Position numbers and translations under genes: made by a program. A stretch of 45,332 nt of DNA. Origin: JAAZNF01 sp964561025 (GTDB lineage Bacteria; Myxococcota; B64-G9). Under the pieces are notes generated by a model that saw only the letters and a list, made by a program, of their open reading frames with translations, was not told the origin of the DNA and made no database searches. Of this stretch, positions 7,991 through 15,630 are shown piece by piece (positions within the stretch are counted from its first letter, which is position 1; each line of letters begins with the position of its first letter). The stretch is from contig CAZLNM010000029.1 of assembly GCA_964561025.1 (NCBI GenBank), positions 1 through 45,332 on the forward strand, given 5' to 3'.

Positions 7991-7997
7991 CAGCCCA

Positions 7998-8026
7998 TTT
8001 ATACTGAACGCATATTCAGTAGTCAA
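7998..8026 (-). promoter_or_regulatory. Strong sigma-70-type promoter of the RecA/ImuA-like gene
   Basis: The -35 is TTGACT (8026-8021) and the -10 is TATAAA (8003-7998), with a 17-bp spacer that is almost entirely the LexA-like box. The expected start is near 7991, one base before GTG 7990. The -35 overlaps the last codons of the phosphopantetheinyl transferase gene. Confidence 0.7.
8003..8020. promoter_or_regulatory. LexA-type SOS box, ACTGAACGCATATTCAGT
   Basis: This is a perfect inverted repeat ACTGAA-N6-TTCAGT, extendable by one more pair (8002/8021). It fills the promoter spacer, where a bound repressor would block RNA polymerase. Compared with the published M. xanthus LexA motif CTRHAMRYBYGTTCAGS, the 17 bases from 8004 match at 14 positions. 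It overlaps the stop codon of the upstream gene. Confidence 0.7.
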
Positions 8027-8699
8027 TCCGGGTTGGCTCGGGCGAGATTTCTTCTGGTTCTTCCCCCAGCCAGCCGATGGACATGGCCAGCCGATCGTCT
8101 CGGCAAGTCCAGACCATTGCCGCGCGTCCAGCGAAGAGGGCCGATGCCGGCGCGAACGATCCCACCGCGGGATAGCCGCTCACGGTCACCCGGCGGGGGG
8201 AGAGTCGAAGGCCCCGGGTTGTCGCCTTGAGCACGGCCTCCTTGATGGTCCAGATTTGCAGAAGGTCGGCGAGGGGGAGGCGAGCCGGATCGGCCGCGGC
8301 GAACCGTTCGATCTCCTGCTCGTTCAGGGCGCGCCACAACACCTCGCGCCGGCGCTGGACGAGCGGCTCGACGTCCACGCCGAGCGGTGCATCGACGACC
8401 CCGGGGCGCACGGCGCACAGCAGCCACTCTCCACCGTGGGCCAGCGACAGGGTGAGCGGCAGGTCGCATTCGTGGTGGCGGGCCCGCGGCGGCCCGGCCG
8501 GAGAGGGGGCGATCTCGACCTCGTCGAAAGGTTCTTGCAGCACGCGTGCGATCAGACGGCGGGCGGCGACCCGGCCGGCCACCCACTCCCGGCGGCGGCG
8601 GAGGCTGCGAAACGATCGGAAGGCGCTCCGCTCGGACTCCGCGCGAAGGTCTTCCTCGCGCGCCACCGGCGGAAGCCGGCTCAGGTTCCAGAAGATCAT
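8016..8699 (-). CDS. 4'-phosphopantetheinyl transferase, Sfp type
   Basis: The 227-aa product has the pseudo-dimeric Sfp size. Motifs in order: SLAHGGEWLLCAV (residues 85-97, CoA-binding His region), LGVDVEPL (106-113, Mg ligands D109 and E111), then WTIKEAVLKATTRGL (150-164, with catalytic and metal ligand E154 and the conserved Lys pair). It transfers the phosphopantetheine arm of CoA onto carrier-protein serines of polyketide, nonribosomal-peptide or fatty-acid synthases. No carrier protein or synthase is nearby, so it probably serves clusters elsewhere. ATG 8699 is preceded by AGAGAGG. Its 3' end carries the promoter and LexA-like box of the next gene. Confidence 0.9.
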   Translation of the reverse strand: MIFWNLSRLPPVAREEDLRAESERSAFRSFRSLRRRREWVAGRVAARRLIARVLQEPFDEVEIAPSPAGPPRARHHECDLPLTLSLAHGGEWLLCAVRPGVVDAPLGVDVEPLVQRRREVLWRALNEQEIERFAAADPARLPLADLLQIWTIKEAVLKATTRGLRLSPRRVTVSGYPAVGSFAPASALFAGRAAMVWTCRDDRLAMSIGWLGEEPEEISPEPTRIDY

Positions 8700-8734
8700 C
8701 TTCCTGCGCCTCTCTTGCGGGCGGCCAGGGCGCG

Positions 8735-8763
8735 ATTGTACACGGGCGGACCGGGCATGGCCA
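8735..8763 (-). promoter_or_regulatory. Sigma-70-type promoter of the phosphopantetheinyl transferase gene
   Basis: The -10 is TACAAT (8740-8735), and 17 bp upstream lies TGGCCA (8763-8758), a weak -35 with 4 of 6 consensus bases. The start would be near 8728, giving a leader of about 29 nt. It stands back to back with the promoter of the kelch-like lipoprotein. Confidence 0.45.
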
Positions 8764-8784
8764 CCGGGGAGCGGGAGTTTTCGG

Positions 8785-8813
8785 TTGATCTGGTGGAGAA
8801 GCGTTCCTATACT
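8785..8813 (+). promoter_or_regulatory. Sigma-70-type promoter of the kelch-like lipoprotein, nearly leaderless
   Basis: The -35 is TTGATC (8785-8790) and the -10 is TATACT (8808-8813), with a 17-bp spacer. The expected start near 8820 is about three bases before ATG 8823, and no ribosome site is present, so the transcript is probably leaderless or nearly so. Confidence 0.6.
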
Positions 8814-8822
8814 GGTCACCTC

Positions 8823-10514
8823 ATGAAACCAATGATGGTAATCGCATGGGTTCTCGCATCTGGGATGCTCGCTGGTTGCGGCGAGGAGGGCGGCCAGATC
8901 GCGCTGCGCCTCAGCGTGACGCAACTTCCCCTGGACAGCCGGGGCGGCGCCCCGGCGGCGCGGGGGCAGCCGCCGCCCGACATCCAGGGATTTCGGCTGT
9001 GCGTCCAGGACGCGAGCGGCGAGACCCTGGTGTGCAAGGACTATACGGATCTCTCGTTGGAGAAGTTCCGTCTGGGGGACATCCCCACCGGCGACCGCCA
9101 GGTGGTGACCTTTCAGGGATACCGGCCGAACCCGCTCACCGGCGTGCCCGAGGTGTTGTGGTGCGGCCGCGCGGTGGATGTCCCCATCCGGAAGAACTCC
9201 ACCACGCGGGTGTCCCTCCTGCTCAGCCGCTGCGGAGACAGCACCGAGACGCCGGGCGTCCTGGGCCGGCCCCGCGTCTTTCACACCGCGACACGATTGG
9301 CCGACGGGAGGGTCCTCATCGCGGGCGGGTTCTCTGCCTTCTCCGAGGGGAGCTGCCCGGAGCCGTGCACCGAGCTCGTCGCCGAGGCCTCCTTGGAGAT
9401 CTACGACCCCGGCACCGGGGAGTTTTCCGCCGCTGGAAATCTCGCCAGCGCCCGCGGCTTGCATGCGGCGCACCTGCTCCCCGGCGGGCGGGTGGCCCTG
9501 GTCGGGGGCTGCCGGCGCGCCAGCCTGCAATCCACCTTCTCCGATCCCGACCGACCGGGCTCGCCGCTGCGCTGCCTGGAAGGGGGCCCGGCCTCGCGCT
9601 CCTACGAGGTGTTCGATCCGGTCACCGGCCTCTCGGACGCGCACGACATGCCGGAGGCCACGCTGGCGGGCGCGGTCGGGCTCCCCGACGGCCGGCTTCT
9701 TTTGCTGGGCGGGCTCGAGAACGGCTCGCCGTTGCGGCGCGGCCTGTTGATCGATCCCGCGAGCGGGGAGATCTTTTCGCTGGAAGACCTGCTTTCGCAA
9801 GCGCGGGTGTTGCCGGCGGTGGTCCCGCTCGGCGGCGAGCCTTTCGAGGTGTTTGTCGTCGGCGGTTCGGGCCCGCTGGACTACCAGAACGCCGGGATCT
9901 GGGCCGAGAGGATCTGGGTGACCGGAAGTCAGGCGAACAGCGCGGTGCCCGCCTTCGTGAGCGCCAATCCGACGGGTGGATTCCCCGTGCTCCACGCCGG
10001 CGCCGGCCTGTGGTGGCCGGGGCGGGTGGTGCTCTCGGGCGGCATGTACCCCTCGGCCTTCGGCACGCCCGACCGGCCCTTCGTGCCGACGCCGCTCAAG
10101 CGCTCGGCGATGATCGATCTGCGCCTCGACCAGCTCAGCGTGCTTTCCGAGTCGGCCGAGATGATCGACGCCCGCGCTTTCCACACCGTGACCCAGGTCT
10201 CGATGGAAGGGCTGCTGGTGGCCGGGGGCTTCCAGTACCGAGATCCGCAGCTTCCGGCGCGCTTTCAGGGATCGGCGTTTCTGGAGTGGTGGGACGGCCC
10301 CAACCTGAGCTTCGGCCCGCGCTGGGCCCTGGGCCAGCGGGTGGTCCTGGCCCGCGCGCGCGCCGGGCACAGCGCCACCCGTCTCGCGGACGGCCGTGTG
10401 CTGCTGGTCGGAGGCCTGGGGCCGCAAGGGCCGCTGTCGTCGGCGGAGGTGTTCGATCCCTTCCCCAACGAGCTTCAGACGGGCGGCTTGCCCCCGTTGC
10501 TCCCGCTCCCCTGA
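8823..10514 (+). CDS. Kelch-repeat-like surface or periplasmic lipoprotein
   Basis: The 563-aa product begins with a lipoprotein signal peptide ending in the lipobox LAGC (Cys19). Residues about 25-140 form an N-terminal beta-rich domain with paired cysteines. The remainder carries kelch-type repeats, recognisable by RxFHTATRLADGRVLIAGG, SLEIYDPGTGEF, HAAHLLPGGRVALVGG, SYEVFDPVTG, and near the C terminus HSATRLADGRVLLVGG followed by AEVFDP. About six such units would close a beta-propeller. Kelch propellers mediate binding or carbohydrate oxidation; the catalytic tyrosine/Cys pair of galactose oxidase is not evident, so binding is more likely. ATG 8823 sits directly after the promoter, and ATGs at 8832 and 8835 are alternative starts. 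It is followed by the large Cys-rich lipoprotein, which has a separate promoter. Confidence 0.78.
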   Translation: MKPMMVIAWVLASGMLAGCGEEGGQIALRLSVTQLPLDSRGGAPAARGQPPPDIQGFRLCVQDASGETLVCKDYTDLSLEKFRLGDIPTGDRQVVTFQGYRPNPLTGVPEVLWCGRAVDVPIRKNSTTRVSLLLSRCGDSTETPGVLGRPRVFHTATRLADGRVLIAGGFSAFSEGSCPEPCTELVAEASLEIYDPGTGEFSAAGNLASARGLHAAHLLPGGRVALVGGCRRASLQSTFSDPDRPGSPLRCLEGGPASRSYEVFDPVTGLSDAHDMPEATLAGAVGLPDGRLLLLGGLENGSPLRRGLLIDPASGEIFSLEDLLSQARVLPAVVPLGGEPFEVFVVGGSGPLDYQNAGIWAERIWVTGSQANSAVPAFVSANPTGGFPVLHAGAGLWWPGRVVLSGGMYPSAFGTPDRPFVPTPLKRSAMIDLRLDQLSVLSESAEMIDARAFHTVTQVSMEGLLVAGGFQYRDPQLPARFQGSAFLEWWDGPNLSFGPRWALGQRVVLARARAGHSATRLADGRVLLVGGLGPQGPLSSAEVFDPFPNELQTGGLPPLLPLP

Positions 10515-10525
10515 AAATTGTCCCG

Positions 10526-10555
10526 TTGCCGCTTTCGCCGGCGCTGTGTTACCAT
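10526..10555 (+). promoter_or_regulatory. Sigma-70-type promoter of the 1427-aa Cys-rich lipoprotein
   Basis: The -35 is TTGCCG (10526-10531) and the -10 is TACCAT (10550-10555), with an 18-bp spacer. The leader is about 16 nt, with GGGGTG before ATG 10578. Confidence 0.45.
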
Positions 10556-10577
10556 GGCCGAAGTCACGGGGTGAACC

Positions 10578-13500
10578 ATGAGAAATTCTATGGTCCTGCG
10601 CTTGGCTCGATGCGGCTTGTGGCTCGTCGCGCTGGCGGCCTGGCCGGCGTGGTTTTCCGCCTGCGACTGCGGCGGCGGGACGCCGCTGTGCTCCCCGGAA
10701 GAGCGGCTGTGCGGCGACACCTGCCGCGCGCTGGCGCGGGATCCCAACCACTGCGGCGAGTGCGATCACGCCTGTGACCTCGCCCAGGCCTGCTACCAGG
10801 GCCTGTGCCTGAACGGGTGCCCTGCGGGGATGCAGAACTGCCAGCGGAGCTGCGTGTTCCTATCCACCGACCATGAGAACTGCGGGGAGTGTGGGCGGGC
10901 GTGTGGCGAGAAAGAGCAGTGCCTGGCGGGCCAGTGCGGCTCGGCGTGCCGGTCCGGGGAGGCCCGTTGCAGCGGCAACTGTGTGGATCTCTCGAGCGAC
11001 GAGGCGAACTGCGGTGCCTGCGGCTACAGTTGCAGCGGCGCCTTGACTTGCTGCGGCGGGGGCTGCGTCGACCTGCAGTCGGATCCCTCGAACTGTGGCG
11101 GTTGCGGCCGCATGGTCGATCCCGGCAGCCTGTGCATCTCGGGCCGCGCCGTGGACCCCGCCTCCGATCCGGAGCACTGCGGCACTCCCTACCACGCCTG
11201 CCCCATGGACCAGGTGTGCAACCTGGGGCAGTGCGCCTCGAGCTGTTCAGCGGGGCTGACCAACTGTGGCCGCGCCTGCCGCGATTTGCAATCGGACGCC
11301 GACGCCTGCGGCGGCTGCGCGGTCGCCTGCGCCGAGGGCCAGGTGTGCGCGCGAGGGGACTGCGCCGGCTCGTGTCCGGCGGGGCTGGTGGCCTGCGGCC
11401 GGCGCTGCGTGGACATTCTGGAGGATCCGTTCCATTGCGGCGCCTGCGGACATGACTGCGGCGGCCAGTTCTGCTACCACGGCGGCTGCGTGGGCGCGTG
11501 CCCAGCGGGAACCATGCCCTGCGCGGGCCGCTGCGCCGATCTCAACGATGATCGCAGCCACTGCGGCTTCTGCGGCAACGCCTGCAACGACGGGGTGTGC
11601 AACGCCGGGCAGTGCGTCACCGGCTGTCCCGCCTGGCAGGTGGACTGCGCCGGGTCTTGCGTGGACGTCATGGGCGACTTCGCCCACTGCGGCGGCTGCG
11701 GCCTTTTCTGCGCCCCGTCCCAGGTATGCGCCGGTGGCCGCTGCGCTTCAAGCTGCCTCTCCGGCACCACGCCGTGCCGAGGGGACTGCGTGGACGTCGC
11801 GGGCGACCGGGAGAACTGCGGCAGCTGCGGCATCGTGTGCGAGCAGTCGTGCGCCGGCGGAAGCTGCACCGGGAGCTGCCCCGCGGGCACCATCTCGTGC
11901 GAGGGGAGTTGCTTTCCTTCCTCCGACCGGGCGCACTGCGGCGCCTGCGGCACGTTCTGCCGCGACGGGACCGTCTGCTGCACCAACCGCTGCGCCGACG
12001 TGCGCGCCGATCACGAGAATTGCGGGGGGTGCGGGACCGCCTGCGCCGACGAGCAGGTGTGCCTGTGGGGCGCCTGCTCGGTCTCCGGCTGCCCGGCCGG
12101 CCTGGTGACCTGTAGCGGCGCCTGTGTGAACCCGGCCAGCGACGCCCAGCATTGTGGCGGGTGCGGCCGCGCTTGCCGCGTCGGCCAGTACTGCGCGCTG
12201 GGCGTGTGCGTGGATGGGTGCCCGGCGGGATTGCTGCCCTGCCATTCGAGCTGCGTCGATCCGGCGGGTTCGTTCGATAACTGCGGCGGCTGCGACGTGC
12301 GGTGCGCGCCGGGTCAGGTGTGCGCCGGCGGCGTCTGCGGGGCGACCTGCCCGGCGGGGCGGACCGCCTGCGCCGGTTCGTGCGTGGACATCTCCACCGA
12401 CCCGTTCCACTGCGGTGGCTGCGGACAGAGCTGTCCCAGCGGACAGGTGTGCGACCTGCGCCAGTGCGGCAGCGGTTGCGCTCCGGGGCACGCGCTGTGC
12501 GGTGGGCGCTGCGTCTCGCTCGAGAGCGATCCGGCTCACTGCGGGAGCTGCTTCCATTCTTGCCCCGGTGGCCAGGTGTGCGACATGGGCTCCTGCCAGA
12601 GCCAGTGTTCGGGAGGCCGGCAGAACTGCCAGGGCCGCTGCGTGGACACCGGCAGCGACGAGAGTCACTGCGGCGGGTGTTTCCTCTCCTGCGCGGCGGG
12701 CTTCGTGTGCCTGGGCGGCCAGTGCCAGAACCCGTGCGATCCGGGCGAGATCCTGTGCGGCGGCCTGTGCGTGGATCCCCTGGCCGATCGCGCCAACTGC
12801 GGCGGCTGCGGCCAGCGCTGCCCAAGCGGCATGAGCTGCGAGCGGGGGAGCTGCCTGGGAAGCTGCAGCCCAGGGCTCACCTCCTGCAACGGGAGCTGCG
12901 TCGACCTGACCTCGAATCCGAAGAACTGCGGCGCCTGTGGGCGAACCTGCCCCGCGGGCCAGCTGTGTAGCCGGGGCGGCTGCGTCGCGACCTGCCCCGA
13001 CGGCAGCACCGAGTGCCACGGCGCCTGCGTGAACACCAGCGCCGATCCCTTGAACTGCGGCGCCTGTGGCTCGGCCTGCGCCGCCACTCAGGTGTGCCAG
13101 AACGGCGGCTGCTCCGTCACCTGCCCGACCGGGCTGACCGCTTGCGCCGGCCGCTGCGTGAACCTCTTGATCAACAGCTCGAACTGCGGCTCCTGCGGAA
13201 ACGCCTGTCCGGACAACGCGGTGTGCTCGGCGGGCCAGTGCAACTCCAACTGCGGAGCGGGGCTGACCAACTGCAACGGTTCTTGCGTAATGCTGTCCGT
13301 GAGCCCGGAGAACTGCGGCTCGTGCGGCAACCGCTGCCCCGATGGCTGGGTGTGTCAGAGCAGCGCCTGCTCCTCCGCGTGCACCGGCGGGACGACCAAC
13401 TGCAGCGGGTCCTGTGTGAACACCTACCTGGATCAAAACAACTGCGGCAGCTGTGGTCATGTCTGTGGCCAGGGGCAGATGTGCCTGTTCGGAGAGTGCA

Positions 13501-14861
13501 AGTCCTACTGCGACGCCGGCGATCTCACCTGCTACTGCGACGAGAACCGGGTGTGCCAGGCCTGCATGACCTGCCCGGTGAACCCGGGGCCGCCGAACGT
13601 GACCACCGTCCATTGCGAGAATAGCAACTGCGAGATCACGCTCTGCAACGAGCCGTTCCGCGACATCAACCAGATCATGAGCGATGGCTGCGAGTGCCGC
13701 ATCACGGACATCTTCCTGGCCCGGGACGGCAGCGTGCGGGATGCCCCGCGTATGGCCGCGGGGGGGAGCGGCCAGACCGCGGGCGTGGTGTGGGAGGATC
13801 GACGCTCGGGCCACTCCCAGATCTATTTCGATCGCGTGGAACAGAACGGCGAAAGCCTGCAGGAGTTTACGGACGTGCTGCTGCAAGCCAGTTCCCAGGA
13901 GGAAGGCACCCAGCCCTCGATCACCTGGAACGGGCGCAGCGGGAACTTCAACGTGGTGTGGATCGGCAGCGGCACCATCAAGTTCGTCCCGGTGTCCGCG
14001 ACGGGGGTGCGGGGCAGCGAGGTGAACGTGCTGGCGGGCTGGGGCCAGGGGGTGCCGCGGACCCCGGCCATCGCCAGCGGGAACGCCGGCAACTTGCTGG
14101 CCTACTCGGTGGACAACAACAAGATCTGGATCGCCTTCATCGGGGACAACGGCAGCCCTGACTTCGATCCGGGGCACGAGCTCCCGGTCGGCCACTACAA
14201 CGCCCAGGTGGCCACCGCCGACCAGCCGGTCGATGTCCGCGTGGTCGCCTCCGGGGACAGCTACCTGGTGGCCTGGGAAGAGGGTGGCGGCTCGTCGCAC
14301 CAGATCCGCTTCGTGATCGTGACGGCCACCTGGGTGGATGCACAGAGCTTCGTCTCGGTCACCGCTCCCCAGAGCGTCGAGCAGTGGTTCAGTGGCTTTA
14401 GCGATCCGCGGCACCTCTCCGCCATGGCGGGCGGCGGCGGGTTGAACGACGCCTTCTGGATTGGCTTCGACGCCAACAGTCTGGGAAGGCGGAACATCTG
14501 GCTGGCTCGCGTCGGGACCGACGGCCAGGTGACGGACACCTCGGCGGTGACCCAGGCGCGCGACAGCTCCACCGCCTCGGTCGGCGGCGCCCCGGCGCGA
14601 GGGCCGAGCGGCACCATCGGCGTGTTCTGGAGCGAACGCGGCCAGAAGGTCGAGGAGCAGTCGCTGTCCTACCGGCCGCTCAACGGTGGCGGGACCCCCA
14701 TCACCGAGAAGCCCTTCAAGCTGCTGGGCGACCCATGGGACGTCGGGCCGACCATCTACCCCACCCAGTCCATCTACCAACAGAACCGGTTCAACACCGT
14801 GTTGCGCGAGGTGCAGAACGGCCAGTACGGCATCCGCTACGTGACCGTCTGTGGATCTTGA
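10578..14861 (+). CDS. Giant Cys-rich-repeat lipoprotein with C-terminal propeller-like domain
   Basis: The product has 1427 aa. The N terminus is a signal peptide with a plausible lipobox (WFSAC, Cys29). From residue 38 to about 977 run about 23 tandem units of roughly 41-43 aa of the form CPAG..C.G.CVD...D..HCGGCG..C..GQVC..G.C, each with about seven cysteines; units 4 and 5 are shortened and irregular. After a short Cys linker, residues about 1030-1427 contain six segments with a common beta pattern (VVWEDRRSGHSQIYF, VVWIGSGTIKFV, AYSVDNNKIWIAFI, VAWEEGGGSSHQIRF, GRRNIWLARV, VFWSERGQKV). This suggests a six-bladed propeller of the Asp-box/sialidase-like kind. Myxobacterial genomes encode many such disulfide-rich stalk-like surface proteins; adhesion or binding is inferred and no enzyme motif is seen. 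Confidence 0.85.
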   Translation: MRNSMVLRLARCGLWLVALAAWPAWFSACDCGGGTPLCSPEERLCGDTCRALARDPNHCGECDHACDLAQACYQGLCLNGCPAGMQNCQRSCVFLSTDHENCGECGRACGEKEQCLAGQCGSACRSGEARCSGNCVDLSSDEANCGACGYSCSGALTCCGGGCVDLQSDPSNCGGCGRMVDPGSLCISGRAVDPASDPEHCGTPYHACPMDQVCNLGQCASSCSAGLTNCGRACRDLQSDADACGGCAVACAEGQVCARGDCAGSCPAGLVACGRRCVDILEDPFHCGACGHDCGGQFCYHGGCVGACPAGTMPCAGRCADLNDDRSHCGFCGNACNDGVCNAGQCVTGCPAWQVDCAGSCVDVMGDFAHCGGCGLFCAPSQVCAGGRCASSCLSGTTPCRGDCVDVAGDRENCGSCGIVCEQSCAGGSCTGSCPAGTISCEGSCFPSSDRAHCGACGTFCRDGTVCCTNRCADVRADHENCGGCGTACADEQVCLWGACSVSGCPAGLVTCSGACVNPASDAQHCGGCGRACRVGQYCALGVCVDGCPAGLLPCHSSCVDPAGSFDNCGGCDVRCAPGQVCAGGVCGATCPAGRTACAGSCVDISTDPFHCGGCGQSCPSGQVCDLRQCGSGCAPGHALCGGRCVSLESDPAHCGSCFHSCPGGQVCDMGSCQSQCSGGRQNCQGRCVDTGSDESHCGGCFLSCAAGFVCLGGQCQNPCDPGEILCGGLCVDPLADRANCGGCGQRCPSGMSCERGSCLGSCSPGLTSCNGSCVDLTSNPKNCGACGRTCPAGQLCSRGGCVATCPDGSTECHGACVNTSADPLNCGACGSACAATQVCQNGGCSVTCPTGLTACAGRCVNLLINSSNCGSCGNACPDNAVCSAGQCNSNCGAGLTNCNGSCVMLSVSPENCGSCGNRCPDGWVCQSSACSSACTGGTTNCSGSCVNTYLDQNNCGSCGHVCGQGQMCLFGECKSYCDAGDLTCYCDENRVCQACMTCPVNPGPPNVTTVHCENSNCEITLCNEPFRDINQIMSDGCECRITDIFLARDGSVRDAPRMAAGGSGQTAGVVWEDRRSGHSQIYFDRVEQNGESLQEFTDVLLQASSQEEGTQPSITWNGRSGNFNVVWIGSGTIKFVPVSATGVRGSEVNVLAGWGQGVPRTPAIASGNAGNLLAYSVDNNKIWIAFIGDNGSPDFDPGHELPVGHYNAQVATADQPVDVRVVASGDSYLVAWEEGGGSSHQIRFVIVTATWVDAQSFVSVTAPQSVEQWFSGFSDPRHLSAMAGGGGLNDAFWIGFDANSLGRRNIWLARVGTDGQVTDTSAVTQARDSSTASVGGAPARGPSGTIGVFWSERGQKVEEQSLSYRPLNGGGTPITEKPFKLLGDPWDVGPTIYPTQSIYQQNRFNTVLREVQNGQYGIRYVTVCGS
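10689..13509 (+). repeat. Tandem Cys-rich coding repeats, about 23 units
   Basis: The array has a period of about 126-129 bp. The conserved core encodes HCGGCG or NCGACG preceded by VD and followed by QVC and a C every few residues. The units are diverged at DNA level (different synonymous codons and variable loops), so this is an old protein repeat array and not a recent DNA amplification. Confidence 0.85.
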
Positions 14862-14887
14862 GTGTCTCCTCTGCCCGAGCTGGTGCC

Positions 14888-15577
14888 ATGCCCCGCAAGA
14901 AGCAGCGCCCCGCCCGGCGCGAGTTCTCCAACCGGCCCTTCGCCAAGGTGAAGGTCCTCTCGCCTGCGCCAGCGGCGCCGCCCCCGCCGCCTGTCGCCGT
15001 TCCCCAACCGCCCGCCAGTGACGATTCCGGCGAGGATCTGCTGGCCGAGGCCATGGCCGGCGTGAAGCCGCTCTCCGGCGGCTCGCGGCAGGCCTCCCTG
15101 CCGCCGCCGCCCACGGTTCCCGTGCCGCCGGCGCGGGACGAGGTCGAGGCGCGGGAGGTCATGCAGGCCCTGCGGGATCTGGTGGACGGCGAACTGCCGC
15201 TCGACATCAGCGAGACCAGCGAGGCCATCGAGGGCGCGGCGCCGGGGCTGGACCCGCGCCTGCTGCGAAAGCTTCGGCGGGGGGAGTTCGCGGTACAGGA
15301 TCACCTCGATCTCCATGGGCTGACCTGGCAAGAGGCGCGGGAAAAGGTGGACGGCTTTCTGCGAGAGGCCATGCTGGCGGGCAAGCGTTGCGTCCTCGTC
15401 ATCCACGGGCGCGGCCACGGCTCCAAGGACGGGGTGCCGGTGCTCAAGAACGCGCTTCGGACCTGGTTCTTGCGGGGCGGGGTGCGCAAGTACTTGCTGG
15501 CCTTCGCCACCGCCCGCCCCGGCGACGGCGGGGCCGGCGCGGTGTACGTCCTGCTGCGAAAGCGGCCCGGGCGCTGA
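14888..15577 (+). CDS. Smr-domain protein
   Basis: The 229-aa product has a basic, Pro-rich disordered N-terminal half (residues 1-85). A helical segment follows (86-135, including LDPRLLRKLRRGEF) that commonly precedes Smr domains. The Smr domain spans residues 137-226, with its two hallmark motifs DLHGLT (141-146) and HGRGHGS (173-179). Smr domains are nucleases or nucleic-acid-binding modules: in MutS2 they nick branched DNA, and stand-alone bacterial forms such as SmrB cleave mRNA at collided ribosomes. Which of these applies cannot be told. ATG 14888 lies 26 bp after the preceding stop, with only a weak GAGCTGG as ribosome site. It faces gsk tail to tail. Confidence 0.87.
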   Translation: MPRKKQRPARREFSNRPFAKVKVLSPAPAAPPPPPVAVPQPPASDDSGEDLLAEAMAGVKPLSGGSRQASLPPPPTVPVPPARDEVEAREVMQALRDLVDGELPLDISETSEAIEGAAPGLDPRLLRKLRRGEFAVQDHLDLHGLTWQEAREKVDGFLREAMLAGKRCVLVIHGRGHGSKDGVPVLKNALRTWFLRGGVRKYLLAFATARPGDGGAGAVYVLLRKRPGR

Positions 15578-15604
15578 CGAATCGTTTCGCGCCAACGCCG
15601 CATC

Positions 15605-15629
15605 GCGAGTCGCGAGGCGGCCGCAGGCC
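15605..15629 (+). repeat. 25-bp intergenic repeat, copy 2
   Basis: It starts GCGAGTCGCGAGGCG and continues GCCGCAGGCC, one base beyond the gsk stop codon. It shares 20 of 25 bases with copy 1 at 680-704 (opposite strand). It contains the hairpin CGGCC GCA GGCCG on its 3' side. A weaker third resemblance, 12 of 13 bases, lies in the gap around 21757-21770. Confidence 0.35.
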
Positions 15630-15630
15630 G

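Noticed and set aside
8700..10769. Long open frame on the minus strand opposite the kelch-like lipoprotein, continuous with the PPTase frame
   Set aside because: It is a by-product of GC-rich codon use on the opposite strand; the composition is Arg/Gly/Ala/His rich with no domain, whereas the plus strand has a promoter, signal peptide and kelch motifs.
10689..13509. Regular 126-129-bp periodicity resembling a CRISPR or DNA tandem array
   Set aside because: The periodicity comes from protein repeats in one continuous reading frame; units differ at synonymous positions and there are no identical direct repeats with spacers.
11748..14780. 1010-codon open frame antisense to the Cys-rich repeat gene
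   Set aside because: The repetitive Ala/Gly/His composition mirrors the repeats of the real gene; no ribosome site or recognisable domain.
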